Assembly (NCBI GenBank): GCA_900757285.1
Contig: CAAENI010000180.1
Span: 1 to 5,422, forward strand
Direction: 5' to 3'
DNA length: 5,422 bases
Source of the DNA: an uncultured Collinsella sp.
GTDB lineage: Bacteria; Actinomycetota; Coriobacteriia; Coriobacteriales; Coriobacteriaceae
Made by a program: the position numbers and the translations under genes. Below, in pieces: positions 5,280 to 5,422 of this stretch; positions within the stretch are counted from its first letter, which is position 1; every line of letters starts with the position of its first letter. The notes under the pieces are model-generated. The model searched no databases. It saw only the letters and a program-made list of their open reading frames with translations, and was not told the origin of the DNA.

Positions 5280-5422
5280 ACCAAATTCCATTCAGCCCCG
5301 CCTGACCCGAACGGCCGAGTCGCCACGGAACCGAGGGGCCGGGCGCAGGGCCTTGCCTCTCAATGAGTTCCGCACGAACAGGAGGCGCCAGTGGCGCCTC
5401 CGTCGTGAGTCAGGACTGTCCG
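5280..5422. other. GC-rich right-edge stretch with no firmly supported gene
   Basis: Apart from the hairpin at 5373-5407 I find no RNA gene and no start codon with a ribosome binding site. A minus-strand frame enters from the right edge and stops at 5360-5362, ending GASCSCGTH. A plus-strand ATG at 5363 is also open to the edge but has no good ribosome binding site. Twenty codons either way are too few to decide. Positions 5312-5316 and 5337-5341 (CGGCC/GGCCG) form a further short stem. Confidence 0.4.
5373..5407. repeat. Extended GC-rich hairpin near the right edge
   Basis: GGAGGCGCCA (5381-5390) and TGGCGCCTCC (5392-5401) are perfect complements around one base. The stem continues with CACGA (5373-5377) against TCGTG (5403-5407) after small bulges. 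No U-tract is present on either strand. It could be a terminator-like or dispersed palindrome, or simply codon-level symmetry in an unseen gene. Confidence 0.4.

Noticed and set aside
5281..5360. GC-rich stretch considered as a tRNA or small structured RNA
   Set aside because: There is no T-arm GTTCRA motif, no acceptor pairing and no cloverleaf arrangement; only short isolated stems are present.
5381..5408. AGGAGG followed by GTG at 5391 as a gene start
   Set aside because: The frame reaches a stop after five codons, and the AGGAGG is part of a palindrome.

Overview
The window is about 60% GC, gene-dense, and carries short operons with strong Shine-Dalgarno sequences. The gene families and the style of the small protein point to a Coriobacteriia actinobacterium, most likely a gut genus such as Collinsella. 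That assignment comes from protein flavour and base composition only; no marker gene is present.

Layout from left to right. (1) Positions 1-86, minus strand: the first 28 codons of a gene that runs off the left edge. Its N-terminus (SEIPGRTRLQL) looks like the leading metal-associated domain of a heavy-metal P-type ATPase. (2) 105-350, minus: an 81-residue one-helix membrane protein of DUF6110 type, 18 nt upstream of the ATPase start. The pair resembles the mycobacterial PacL/Ctp partnership, a small membrane chaperone-like protein plus a metal-efflux P-type ATPase. (3) 351-545: a leader and promoter region with three back-to-back hairpins, an 18-20 bp near-perfect palindrome and a TTGACA box. 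(4) 546-2303 and 2304-4130, minus: two half-size ABC exporter-fold proteins with zero intergenic bases between them, almost certainly a heterodimer of the IrtAB/YbtPQ-like group. (5) 4131-4250: a divergent regulatory region. (6) 4251-5249, plus: an AraC-type regulator, probably controlling the ABC pair and itself. (7) 5250-5422: two hairpins and a GC-rich stretch with no firmly supported gene.

How the parts may work together. The divergent AraC regulator plus paired ABC half-transporters is the arrangement seen around siderophore and other metal-chelate transporters, although the substrate cannot be read from sequence. The neighbouring minus-strand operon looks like metal efflux. A palindrome in front of the efflux operon (ideal form GTTAGCC-N2-GGCTAAC) has a weaker relative in the divergent ABC/AraC promoter region. 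This raises the possibility that one regulator acts on both operons, making this a small metal-homeostasis locus. That link is an inference from two sites.
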